Origin: Alishewanella tabrizica
GTDB lineage: Bacteria > Pseudomonadota > Gammaproteobacteria > Enterobacterales > Alteromonadaceae
Direction of reading: 5' to 3'
DNA length: 64,000 nucleotides
NCBI RefSeq assembly: GCF_014652375.1
Contig: NZ_BMYR01000003.1
Location: forward strand, 1-64,000
The notes under the pieces were generated by a model. That model was not told the origin of the DNA. It searched no databases and saw only the letters and a program-made list of their open reading frames with translations. The position numbers and the translations under genes are program-made. Shown here piece after piece: positions 8,708 to 18,600 of this stretch (positions are counted from its first letter, which is position 1; every line of letters starts with the position of its first letter).

Positions 8708-9151
8708 TTAGGAATGAACACCAAACTCGAGCCGAGTAATTAGATTTAAGACAGCCATGGTGTCTGCGGTTGTTTGAAGCATTTCAATCGGCTGCTTTTG
8801 CCCGAGTGCTGGTAACGATGTTTGCAACCATTGGCGAACTGATTTTTGATCACCTTCAAAAAAATCATTTGTTCGTTCTATTACTTTGATCAAACAAAAG
8901 ATACGATCACTTTCTTCACGGTTGAAGCAACCATGTTTTCTTCGGCGTGCTAGCATTGAACGGGTGATACCAAGTGAATGTGCTACTGAAATTAATCTAA
9001 AACCAATTATGTTCGCTAAATTGGACAGTAATTCAACACTGAAACCTGATCTTACCAATGCTCGAACTTTATGATCTTCATTTGGCAGTTTAAGTTCTGC
9101 CCAAATAGAATTGGAAGCCTGAGTTGGTAAGTATTTACGAGGTTTCGTCAT
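8708..9151 (-). CDS. Xre/MbcA/ParS-type antitoxin
   Basis: 147 residues. The middle part (LISVAHSLGITRSMLARRRK) is a Cro/C1-like DNA-binding helix region. The C-terminus, from VRQWLQTSLPALGQKQPIEM to LITRLEFGVHS, matches the toxin-binding domain of Xre/MbcA/ParS antitoxins (W-L-x-x-x-x-x-A-L-G-x-x-x-P-I-E-L-L and a final E-x-G-V). Known partners are RES-domain toxins that consume NAD+, normally encoded directly downstream. Downstream here (below 8708 on this strand) there is only the repeat region and no RES gene, so this is an orphan or has lost its toxin. Confidence 0.8.
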   Translation of the reverse strand: MTKPRKYLPTQASNSIWAELKLPNEDHKVRALVRSGFSVELLSNLANIIGFRLISVAHSLGITRSMLARRRKHGCFNREESDRIFCLIKVIERTNDFFEGDQKSVRQWLQTSLPALGQKQPIEMLQTTADTMAVLNLITRLEFGVHS

Positions 9152-9287
9152 GCCATACCTATAAAATTAAATCTCTACCATCTGACTGAAATATCACCTA
9201 ACTTGCGAGTCAAACAATCTTCGGACTAACCGGCGTTTTTCAAGCTACTTGTCACATTATTTCCTAAACTCGCTCATACCAGTCAAA

Positions 9288-9497
9288 TCAGGCCATTTCA
9301 CCAAACTTCATCTCTTCAAGAACTGTTAACAGTTCTCTACGTTTTTCCTCAGTGAAAAGAAAAGTTCGGGGGCATTGACCATCAAGTCTCGTGATTGGCG
9401 TATCAAACCATTCATCTAACTTGGCTTTATCACTATTGAAGAAGATGTTTAGCTCATGCTCGAGTTGCAATTCTGAACAATTATGATTTATTTTCAT
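9288..9497 (-). CDS. Short ParS/Xre toxin-binding-domain-like protein
   Basis: 69 residues starting at ATG 9497 with a weak AAGG upstream. The segment LDEWFDTPITRLDGQCPRTF followed by LLTVLEEMKFGEMA resembles a stand-alone Xre/MbcA/ParS toxin-binding domain (W-x-x-T-P-x-x-x-L-x-G-x-x-P, then E-x-M-x-x-G-E). It lacks a DNA-binding part. It is encoded 136 bases upstream of the full antitoxin on the same strand, so the two may be co-transcribed. The short length and absence of a toxin gene make its role unclear; it could be a decoy or regulatory antitoxin. Confidence 0.55.
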   Translation of the reverse strand: MKINHNCSELQLEHELNIFFNSDKAKLDEWFDTPITRLDGQCPRTFLFTEEKRRELLTVLEEMKFGEMA

Positions 9498-9755
9498 GCA
9501 GTTGCCTTAAAAAGCTTTTGCTGTGATACGTCACATTTAAATGTTTATAATCGCAATCCGATTTATGTAGGATCGTTAAAGATCTAATGCTATTAGGTGT
9601 AATTGGTTTCCGAGGCGCCTTTTTATCTTGCTCACAGGCTAAGGGTAACTATAAAAGCTCCGGCATCACTACCCCAGTTGTCCGGTCTCGGTCAGTAGTA
9701 ACATAACTATAATAACGATTTTGGGTCAGCAAACAAAGTAAGGGGAGATATTTTT

Positions 9756-10290
9756 TGCACGAATCACTTCACTTCCTATAAACGTCAGCTTCTTCAGGCT
9801 GATTTGCAAGGTCTGGGCTCAATAAGTATTGAGGTTCCCGCAGTCAATTTCGCTGATATTGTGGGTCACAATCTGGTGAAAAACCGCTTACAGCAAACAA
9901 TCAAACTGCTAAATAACCCAACGCTGATCAAGCACCATAAAGTGTCTTTGCCGCGGGGACTTTTACTTTATGGCCCACCAAGCACGGGAAAAACTTTGCT
10001 GGCAAAAGCCTTTGCCAATGAAGCTGATTTTCCTTTTATCAGTGTAAGTGGCACGGACTTGCTCGATCATAACTTTGTAAAGGACGCTATTTGCCCGAGC
10101 TAGGAAGTATGCTCCTGCCATTTTGTTTATCGATGAAATTGATGTCTTAGGCTCCCGCGAGGGCCGAGGTATTAATGTCATCATCAATCAGCTGTTAACT
10201 GAAATTGATGGTTTTAATACTAATTTATCTCCACCGGTATTCATTATTGCTGCCACGAACCGACCACAAGATTTAGACCCAGCACTAATT
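9756..10290 (+). pseudogene. FtsH-like AAA ATPase fragment, frameshifted and truncated
   Basis: The reading frame gives VNFADIVGHN, Walker A as GPPSTGKT (Ser replaces the usual Gly), and EADFPFISVSGTDLL. It then breaks at about 10095 and resumes one frame over as [18 protein letters not shown] (Walker B), ending at [11 protein letters not shown], where homology stops. A strong ribosome site (AGGGGAG, 9741-9747) precedes a TTG at 9755 that is out of frame with the rest, pointing to a second frameshift near the start. The fragment is related to the second AAA domain of the intact protease at 15623-19765 but is clearly a different paralogue. Arginine-finger and protease parts are missing because the frame runs into the duplicated clamp-like tail. 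Confidence 0.75.
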
Positions 10291-10560
10291 TACAATTTCA
10301 GAAAACAAAATACATGGTTTCATTAACACTGAAGCAATGGCCGCTGATCGAGAATTGGTCATATCCTCTGGTGAAGTTCAGACGCTTGGACAAGTGTTTG
10401 TTTTAAACGCGAGTTATTAATTGCTGCTCTAAATAGCTTTCCTCAAGGGCATTACGTCCGCATCCATGGCTTTTTAACAGAAGATACGCATATCACAATT
10501 CGTTCTACAGTGAATGATGATGTAGTTGTCTTAGCAAAAATGAAGCATGTTACTGATTAG
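10291..10560 (+). pseudogene. Second, broken copy of the clamp-like gene's 3' end
   Basis: From acaatttcag onwards this stretch matches 7121-7396 almost base for base, differing at scattered positions, and ends in its own TAG at 10558-10560. One base is missing at about 10401 (gtgtttgttttaaacgc against gtgtttgatgtcaaacgc), so even the fragment would not translate through. It is fused to the AAA fragment without a start of its own. It shows that a second copy of the cassette, or a duplication and deletion using it, once existed here. Confidence 0.85.
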
Positions 10561-10689
10561 TATCATGATATTAGATGAGTTCTGATGAGCAGTGCCGCCA
10601 ATTAATAACTGCTCTATCAGAAGTCTTACATCAGTCAGGTAGCCTTGCGAAGAGAAATACTTTATTTATTCTCCTGAATTGCTCAAATG

Positions 10690-10779
10690 CTAATGAATAG
10701 CGCGAAGTACTTCGGCATCCTCAATTTTACCCAGAGTCTCATAAGCTGCAGCAAGTTCATTAATTGTTTCATTCGTTTT
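10690..10779 (-). pseudogene. Short coding-like tail (TPR-type), no start
   Basis: A 29-residue open stretch ends in TAG at 10692-10690 and includes INELAAAYETLGKIEDAEVL, a good match to a tetratricopeptide-like helix pair. It has no start codon with a ribosome site and lies just after the stop of the TIR-NACHT-TPR gene. It may be the old C-terminus of that protein or of a related one, cut off by a stop or frameshift. The rest of 10561-10818 shows nothing else. Confidence 0.35.
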
Positions 10780-10818
10780 TCATCGGTGGTTTTTTTTCTA
10801 TAGTTCTGGATGCCAAGC

Positions 10819-13800
10819 TTACTTGTGCTGATCTTGTAAGAGTTCAACGATATGCTGCAAAAATTGGACAAGTACAAGATACATCTCCTCCATGCTTTCA
10901 TTGCTCTCAGCTATTGCTTGGGTTAGCCCTTCCTTAAAGGCTTTTAGTTTTTCTGCGGCGCTACCCTCAAGTAAAGGCTGGATTTGTACCGCTAGCTCGT
11001 TTATGTACTTTAAGCCATAGGCATGATCGTTCATCTGATGGCTTAGATAACCAATATTTACAACGCATACCATCGCTTTGGGGTGAGTCGGATGCATTAA
11101 TGTTTTATAAATCTCCAGCATACTTTCTTGAAGTTCGCGAGCTTTGATGAAATCGCCTTGTTTATAGAACATATCACTAAGATTTTTCAAACTAGTGAGG
11201 GTGTCAGGATGAAAGTCGTCGAGGGTTTCTTTCTGAACATCCAGCTCCTGGTTCTGAAGCGCCCGCGCGCCGGCTAAATCGCCCTGCGCACTAAGTGTTT
11301 CAGCTAGGTTGGCCATACTTGTTAGGGTGTCAGGGTGCTCATCACCCAGCAGAGCTTTTTGTGCTGCTAGCACCTGTTCTTGCAATGCCCGCGCGCCAGC
11401 CAAATCACCTTGTGCATAAAGCGTGTTAGCCAGATTAGCCATGTTGGTCAAAGTGTTAGGATGATTATCACCCAGAATGACTTTTTGTGCTGCCAGCGCC
11501 TGTTCTTGCAATTCCCGCGCGCCGGCCAAATCAACTTGTGCATAAAGCGTCTTTGCCAAGTTGGTCATGCTGGCCAGGGTATGAGGGTGCTTATCACCCA
11601 ACATAGCTTTTTGTGCCGCCAGCACTTGCTCAAAAAGCGCTCGTGCGCCAGTCACATCATTTTGAGCATAAAGCGTGCTCGCTAAATTGTTCATACTGAT
11701 CAGGGTGCTGGGGTGCTCGTTACCGAGTTTGGCTCTTTGTGCCGTAAGCGCCTGTTCATAAAGCGCCCGCGCGCCAGCCAAATCGCCTTGCGCATAAAGT
11801 GTGTTTGCAAGGTTCGTCATGCCTCTTAGGGTGTCAGGGTGCTCGTCACCCTGCATGGCTTTTCGTGCCGCCAAAACCCTCTCCTGCAGCGCCCGTGCTC
11901 CATCTATATCGCCTTGCGCCCTAATTGTTCCAGCCAAGTTGGACATACTGTGCAAGGTGTCGGGATGGGCTTCACCAAGTTTGGATTTTTGTGCCGCCAG
12001 TACCTGCTCCTGAAGTGCCCGTGAACCAGTCAAGTCGCCTTGTGCATGAAGTATGTTTGAAAGATTGTTCATGCTGGTCATGGTGTCTGGGTGCTTGTCG
12101 CCGAAAGTGGCTTTTAATACCTCCAGTGCTTGTTCCTGCAGCGCCCGCGCGCCAGCCAAATCGCCTTGCGCATGAAGTGTGTTTGCCAAGCCGGCTATGC
12201 TGGTTATGGTGTGGGGATGCTTGTCGCCGAGAGTGGCTTTTTGTAAGGCCAGAACCTGCTCTTCAAGTGCTCGTGCGCCAGCCACATCGCCTTGCGCCTT
12301 TAATGTTACAGCTAGATTGGTCATGCTTATTAGGGTGCTGGGGTGCTCATTACCAAGAATGGCTTTTTTGGTCGCTAGTACCTGCTCTTCAAGTGCTCGT
12401 GCGCCAGCTAAATCGCCTTGCGCACGAAGTGTGCTCGCAAGATTGGCCATGCTGGTGAGCGCGTCCGGATGATCGTCACCGAGCATAGCTTTATTTGCCG
12501 AAAGCGCCTGCTCCTGAAGCGCTCGCGCGCCAGCTAAATCGCCTTGTGCCTTAAGTGAGAGCGCTAGATAGGCTATGCTGTTTAGGGTATCCGGATGCTT
12601 ATCGCCGAGGGTTGCTTTTCGTGTCGCCAGCGCCTGCTCCTGCAGCGCCCGTGCGCCGGCTGAATCACCTTGCGCAAAAAGCGTTCCTGCTAGGTTGGCC
12701 ATGCTGAACGGGGTGCTTGGGTGCTCGTCGCCAAGAATTGCTTTTTTTGCCGCCAGCGCCTGTTCCTGAAGCGCTCGCGCGCCAACCAAGTCTCCTTGCT
12801 TATGAAGTGTGTTTCCCAAGTTTGCCATGCTGATCAGGGTAGCGGGGTGGGTGTCACCAAGTATGGCTTTTCGTGCCGCCAGCGCCTGCTCTTCAAGCGC
12901 CCGCGCGCCGGACAAATCACCTTGTTTAGAAAGCGTGTTTGCCAGGTTGGCCATGCTGGTCAGAGTGTCAGGGTGAGCGTCACCCAAGGTAGATTTTTCT
13001 GCCGACAGTACCTGTGTTTGTGCCACAATGGCAGCCCGATACCAGCCTCGCTCGTCAAATGCCATCCCTAAGGTTTCAAGCGCCTCAGTATCATTCCATA
13101 ATGCCATATCAGGCAAGCACAGCGGCAAGAGCTCTCTTGTACCCCATTCAATTTCTGCGCTATCAAATTTAACCTTTTGGCCCTGCTCTAAAAAGCAGTC
13201 GTACAGGAACCCCCCCATGCGTTTGAGGCCATCGCCTTCGAGTCGATAGTCATGCAAACGGCTTGGTTTTACGAGCCAATCAGCAAAGCTTTTATGAAAG
13301 AGGGCGTAGGTCGTTGCGTCATTGCGCTCACCAGTTACCAGTAGAGAGGATAGGGGCTTGATGTAGCGCGCAAACTCCACCTTCGTTAGATTAGTGATAG
13401 TCCGCATCAAGGCTTCGGTAAGCGGTAAAGGGCTTACGGCAATGAGCTCTGCGAGCTTAGCGGAGGTTTGATGAAATACCTCTGCGGATGCGAATTCACG
13501 CTGCATATACCCATGATAAATACCACTTAAGCCAATAGGGAAATGCTCGGGAGTCAGCGGGTTAATATGTCCATCTCGGATACTACGCACAAGCTCTGAG
13601 GCATACAGCATAACGCCGCGCGACTTATCAACCGCGCTTGTTACCGTTTTCATTTTTGCATCGGGTTGCGCCTTAAACACCTCGAGCAAATCAAACTGCA
13701 TGGCGAGGTAGTTTTCGATATCCTTGATATTGCGAACATCGTCGGTGGATAACACATAAGGGAAGTCGAGCCGAGATACAATGCCTTGCTCGGGGCGCGT

Positions 13801-14967
13801 GGTGATAACAACACCGATATTCTTCGGCAGCGCTTTAAACTCTCTGCTGACCAAATCTAAAATTGTATTGTGTCCGGTTTCATCTCTGGCTTCATCCAAG
13901 CCATCAATCATCAAGATTAGGCGCGCTTTGTTTTCCTCATTAATGCGAGGAGCATTGACAATCAGTTCACGAAAGAGCTCCGGCGCATTCATGGCGAGCA
14001 GCCTGTCGCCTTCGAATGCCGACTCAGTGAGTTTGTTTTTCAACCAAGCTCTGTAGGCCTGGTCTCGCGAGGCAATCTGAAACGCCATGGTGCGCACTAA
14101 GTTATTGGCATCACGGGTGGTGGCATCGTTATGCTTGCAAAAATAAATACCTATCACATCCCGCAGCTGTTGAGATAACTGTCCGGCAATTGCACTTTTA
14201 CCAATGCCTGCAGCACCCTCAATCACAAATGTACGGCGTTCACGGTGATGGTGTTGCCAGTGCTGAATTTCATCAAAGACCCACTCCCGTCCTACGAAGC
14301 CTTTAATACTATGAGCGATTTGACCGACAAAGGAGGCTGGCTGTAGGCGATTGCGTAACGCGCTAATGTCACCTTGGATGTCGCCTCTTCTTTCGATGTG
14401 GCGAATTAAGCGCGTGAATCGTTCATCAAGCCATTGCGCCCATTTTTGCATTGCGGCCGGATTGTTTCTGTCTTCTGGGTACGCGTCTTCAAAATCTTTA
14501 ACATCCAACCATTGCACGTGGGTTAAGCTAATGGGCGGGTTGACGGTTTTTTCATCTTCAAGTAGTACGGTCAGCAGTGTTTCATGCCCTGATTTTTGTA
14601 AAGCGATACCGACCTCTTCTAAACACACACCGCCGGCGGCGAGAGATTTTTGAGACATAAAGATAATCAGCCAGTCGGCGTCAAGTACGCCTTGGGTAAT
14701 GCTCTCACGCCAATCATAGCCTTCTTTAATTTTGTTCTTATCAAACCAGGGGTGGTGACCTTTAGCAGTAATAACCTTGGCAACATCTTCAACTAATTGA
14801 GAGTGTTTATCCGGCGCATGGGGGTAGCTTAGGAAAATACGCCGAGGGCGCGCGTCATATTGCGTATCAACAAAGCGAGATTCGCAGTCACCGCACTCCC
14901 ACTGCTGGGCTTTTTGTTTGAATACGGTATTAGATGAGCTGCATTCGGGGCATTTGGGTGTGTTCAT
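10819..14967 (-). CDS. Zinc ribbon-TIR-NACHT-TPR protein (bacterial NLR-like)
   Basis: 1382 residues from ATG 14967, with AAGGA nine bases upstream. In order: a zinc ribbon (Cys6, 9, 25, 28); a TIR domain at about 42-185 (RRIFLSYPH at its start; GGVCLEE with Glu117/118 in the place of the TIR NADase glutamate); a STAND/NACHT NTPase with Walker A GAAGIGKS (251-258) and Walker B ILMIDGLDEA (351-360); a linker; then about 16 kinesin-light-chain-like TPR units of 42 residues from 661 to about 1330. In known bacterial and eukaryotic NLRs the repeats sense a trigger, the NTPase oligomerises and TIR cleaves NAD+. An anti-phage role is inferred. It is transcribed divergently from the AAA-protease operon across a 655-base gap. 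Confidence 0.9.
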   Translation of the reverse strand: MNTPKCPECSSSNTVFKQKAQQWECGDCESRFVDTQYDARPRRIFLSYPHAPDKHSQLVEDVAKVITAKGHHPWFDKNKIKEGYDWRESITQGVLDADWLIIFMSQKSLAAGGVCLEEVGIALQKSGHETLLTVLLEDEKTVNPPISLTHVQWLDVKDFEDAYPEDRNNPAAMQKWAQWLDERFTRLIRHIERRGDIQGDISALRNRLQPASFVGQIAHSIKGFVGREWVFDEIQHWQHHHRERRTFVIEGAAGIGKSAIAGQLSQQLRDVIGIYFCKHNDATTRDANNLVRTMAFQIASRDQAYRAWLKNKLTESAFEGDRLLAMNAPELFRELIVNAPRINEENKARLILMIDGLDEARDETGHNTILDLVSREFKALPKNIGVVITTRPEQGIVSRLDFPYVLSTDDVRNIKDIENYLAMQFDLLEVFKAQPDAKMKTVTSAVDKSRGVMLYASELVRSIRDGHINPLTPEHFPIGLSGIYHGYMQREFASAEVFHQTSAKLAELIAVSPLPLTEALMRTITNLTKVEFARYIKPLSSLLVTGERNDATTYALFHKSFADWLVKPSRLHDYRLEGDGLKRMGGFLYDCFLEQGQKVKFDSAEIEWGTRELLPLCLPDMALWNDTEALETLGMAFDERGWYRAAIVAQTQVLSAEKSTLGDAHPDTLTSMANLANTLSKQGDLSGARALEEQALAARKAILGDTHPATLISMANLGNTLHKQGDLVGARALQEQALAAKKAILGDEHPSTPFSMANLAGTLFAQGDSAGARALQEQALATRKATLGDKHPDTLNSIAYLALSLKAQGDLAGARALQEQALSANKAMLGDDHPDALTSMANLASTLRAQGDLAGARALEEQVLATKKAILGNEHPSTLISMTNLAVTLKAQGDVAGARALEEQVLALQKATLGDKHPHTITSIAGLANTLHAQGDLAGARALQEQALEVLKATFGDKHPDTMTSMNNLSNILHAQGDLTGSRALQEQVLAAQKSKLGEAHPDTLHSMSNLAGTIRAQGDIDGARALQERVLAARKAMQGDEHPDTLRGMTNLANTLYAQGDLAGARALYEQALTAQRAKLGNEHPSTLISMNNLASTLYAQNDVTGARALFEQVLAAQKAMLGDKHPHTLASMTNLAKTLYAQVDLAGARELQEQALAAQKVILGDNHPNTLTNMANLANTLYAQGDLAGARALQEQVLAAQKALLGDEHPDTLTSMANLAETLSAQGDLAGARALQNQELDVQKETLDDFHPDTLTSLKNLSDMFYKQGDFIKARELQESMLEIYKTLMHPTHPKAMVCVVNIGYLSHQMNDHAYGLKYINELAVQIQPLLEGSAAEKLKAFKEGLTQAIAESNESMEEMYLVLVQFLQHIVELLQDQHK
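11070..12990. repeat. 126-bp in-frame tandem repeats encoding TPRs
   Basis: About 15 units of 126 bases lie inside the TIR-NACHT-TPR gene, each encoding a variant of LGDxHPDTLTSMANLA, then AQGDLAGARALQEQAL. Units are similar enough at DNA level that recombination could add or remove repeats, changing the length of the sensor region. The conserved spelling also creates several spurious antisense open frames. This array is coding sequence and is unrelated to CRISPR. Confidence 0.9.
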
Positions 14968-15622
14968 GCGCTTAACGTCCTTATTATGTCACCTGAAAAA
15001 CATGCGGCCGATGCGGTGGAATTAGCCACGTTGTGAAGCTGTTGTGAATAAATACGATTATTCCATTTGTAGTTTTATCATGAATATTCAGAAAAGTGGA
15101 GAAAAATTAACACAAAGGTATTTTGTTATTTTTTAGTTGGATTTTCTGCAAATTGATAGTCTTAATGCTACTTTCTGAGAATTGGGGGCTACATGATTAA
15201 TTCGATAAAGTCGTTCACGATCAGTTGAACTTCATAAACCATGAACCATGTGATTGAAAAGATATTTACAGGAAGCTAAGACACATTATTAAAGTTTTAA
15301 GTAGTGTAAACTTTAGCATTGGTAAAAGATAAATTCAGATCACCACCAATAAAATTGCCAATCTTTGCGCAAACTCTCTCCTCAGTTACGGCTCTTCATG
15401 GCTCATATACAAGCTTAAATTAAAGCTAGACAATTTACCTTTAGCTCATTACATTAGATTTATCTTTCAGGATGAGCGATGTGTTAATCGATGCGAATAT
15501 GGATATTTACTCTCTTCTTTTTCCTACTCCTCAGTGAATCAGCAATACACGCAAAGCTGTCCTTGCTGCTTTTTAAATCCACTTTCGCATTCTTTTAGAC
15601 CTTACGTTGCAAGAGGTTTGCA
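14968..15622. other. Divergent intergenic region
   Basis: 655 AT-rich bases separate the TIR-NACHT-TPR gene (leftward) and the AAA-protease operon (rightward). Both promoters should lie here. I see no gene; short open stretches such as one starting near 15014 (16 codons) are too small to support. The region is a candidate for shared regulation of the two arms of the cluster. Confidence 0.4.
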
Positions 15623-18600
15623 TTGAAAACTATTCAAGATTACTTTCAGGATTTACATCAAAAAGCGAACCAAAAGGTATTTACTAGATTCCAGCTTCAG
15701 CTTGATGGCAAAAAGATCCCACAGGATATCTTAGCTAGTAAGCCGATATTCTCACCTATTTATAATCTGATTATTGCCTCAGTGTTTTTCGAATCAAAGC
15801 TGTTTGATGCATCGGATATGTTATTAGAGTTTTCGTATAAACCAGCAGAGGCGCTAGGGTGTGAGGTTCTGTTGCATTTTGATGATGAGCCTGAGGTTGA
15901 AAAGTTTTTAAACTATCGCAGCGTTCATCTTAATCAGCTAGAAGATAACTTTTTACAATATTGTTATGAGCTGTTTGAGCGTGATACGTCGCTCTTTGGA
16001 CAGTTAACGCTTAGCGGAAATGAGCCTGATTTAGATATAGCGTTGCGCGCATTAAGAGTGTTTTTATTATTATTTTGCAGTGATAAATATCGTGCTCTGG
16101 GGTGGGGGAAGACGACTTATAACAAAATTGAATTTGAAATACTCGGTGAACCGCAATTAAGCGTTACCGGTATTCGCAATGATTTGGTGTTATTTCTTAG
16201 TAAGCCTGAGCAATTTAGTCAGTGTCTCAGTCAGATATCAGGATCAATTAATCAGTCACTACCTTTTAGCCCGAATGGCTACAGTGCAGGTTTATCCTCC
16301 TGGAGTAAAATACTTGAAGAGGAAATTGATGCATATCAATTGCAGGAGAGAGAGACTTTTGAACCAAAGTCCTCGGACGATGTGTCCCTAGACTTTCTTT
16401 TTACAGACGATGACATAGAGGCGGAAGCGACTTCACAACCTTATGTGCAACATAAACGTGTCCATAAAGTACCACCAGTGATAGTGTTTCCGAACGATAA
16501 TCTATTCCAAACCTTTTTGTACCACCTTGCCTTCGCGAAAATTGGGCGTTTATTCGTGGCGGGTGAAATCCAAATCGATAAGCTTTTTGAAGCCAAATCT
16601 GAAGAGATGCGGTGGCAAGATGTGGTAATGGCTACATTGTTTAATGCCAAGCTTACCGAAGCACTTGCCGTATTAACCAAAAGAACGGCGGCAACGCTTA
16701 TTTATCCGCAAGCGGTGTATCAACTAATTGAAAAGCTGCCAAATTACATCCCTGTTAGAACGTTTGACTACCCAAATTATGGTGGCACAGTACATTATTT
16801 TGCGTTGCTTAATAAATTTAAAAGTGATGTCGAGGCCTCGCTTTTAAAATTATTGCGGAATACTGGATTTTCAACTTCGGTTACAACTACACCTGAGATG
16901 CTGCAAAATTTATGGCGCTTCTTTGCTACACAAGATGATCCATTGCTGCAGGAGTTTTTAGCGCTCAACCCACCTGGTGTTTTATCTGAAATTAGCAATA
17001 AGAATCAACGCATAGCTGCTTTTCTAAAAGAACGCGTCAAAGGGCAGTCGGAAGCATTGCGTCAGGTAATGAATGCCGATATGTGGTCTCATTTTAAAAC
17101 CCGTGGCGGACTGCGTCAGATATTTACCTTTCTCGGGCCTAGCGGAGTAGGTAAAACACATTTAGCGAAGCAATATGTTAACGCGTTATCTGAGATTGAA
17201 GGCACCGGCTACCGCTTTATCACCTTTAATATGGAAAATTTCAGTGATGAGCGTGCGCAAATGAGTCTGGTTGGCTCTGGTATTCAATTTAATGATGCTG
17301 CGACGGGTTCGCTAACCTATTTTGTAAGTATACATCCACGCAGTGTCATCTTGTTTGATGAAATTGAAAAAGCGCACCCCTATGTCATACAGCTGTTGCT
17401 AACGCTGTTAGATTCCGGCGTGATGATGGATGAAACGACCCGGCAACAGGTCGACTTTTCACAGTGTATTGTTATTTTTACCTCTAACCTTGGCCATAGT
17501 ATTTTTGAAGCAGCTAAAGATATTGGCGCACTGGATATTTTTGATGTACTACGCCAAGCCAAGCAGCCAGGTAGAGAAACCTCGGCGCTAAGCCCAGAAT
17601 TGGTAAATCGTCTGGCTTCTGGGGTAGCGGTTCGCTTTAAACCCTTAAATACGCACTCAATGCTGAGCATTGCCAAACAACATGTGGCTGCGCTTGATGC
17701 CGATGATGATGGTATTTTTGATTATCAGCTACGCGATGATTTTGCTGCCATGCTGTTATTAACGCAGCTGCCGTCGCCGGTCGTGCGGGCTATTGGTTCG
17801 AAATGTGCCCAGCTTCTCACTGAAGCTAAGCAAAAAGTTTTTACTTCATCCCTAACTTCCTCTGAGCTTGATGCTTTGCGCGAACTTCGCTTAGAGGTAG
17901 AGCCCAGCTGTTTCGCCCGCCCGGTTGGTGGTCAGTTACTGGCTATTAATTTAGCTCAACAGGAGCTGTTGAGCTTAAAGGCTGGCCTTTACGAATATCA
18001 AGTTGAATCAGTAGAGTCGCTGCATGAAGAGCAGCGCAAATTACAAAAGAAAAAAGTTGAAGCGGTTTTCTTAAATACCGCTGGGTTAGACGAGGCCGCG
18101 GTAAATACACAGCGCCGGCTTATTCAGCGTTATTATCCTGAAAGTATATTCATCGTCATTGATAGCACGCCAGAGCATAACGCGCTGGCCGAAGACATTT
18201 GGTTGGCATTAACGCCAGAGCAATTGTTGGCAAGTATTAACTACATTAAGTTATTGCTTGGGGTGCACTGGCGCTTAATGGCGGCCAAAAACAAACAACA
18301 AGCCTTTAGCTATCAGTTGCAGCTTAAGGAAATAGCTGGAAGCCGTGTCTGTTTTAGTATCACTGAGCCGCAATTTACATCGCAGATCTCGGTAGCCCGT
18401 GCGGTGGAGGGAGTGCAGGGGCTGATGCTGGAAAGACCTGACGTACGACTTAGCGATGTCGTAGGTTTGCAGCGTGCCAAAATACAGCTGACCCGGGTAT
18501 TGCAGTGGTTAAAAGAGCCCGAGCGTTTATCCAGTCAAAATGTCGGCTTCCCTGCAGGATTGCTGCTAACGGGGCCGCCGGGTACAGGCAAAACCATGCT

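Noticed and set aside
11070..12990. Regular repeats resembling a CRISPR-like array
   Set aside because: The unit is 126 bases, in frame throughout, and encodes TPRs of the TIR-NACHT-TPR protein; there are no unique spacers.
11380..13250. Several plus-strand open frames across the TPR region
   Set aside because: They are antisense to the long gene, share the 126-base period, and have Cys/Arg-rich compositions with no ribosome sites.
15014..15064. 16-codon frame in the divergent region
   Set aside because: No ribosome site and too short to distinguish from chance.
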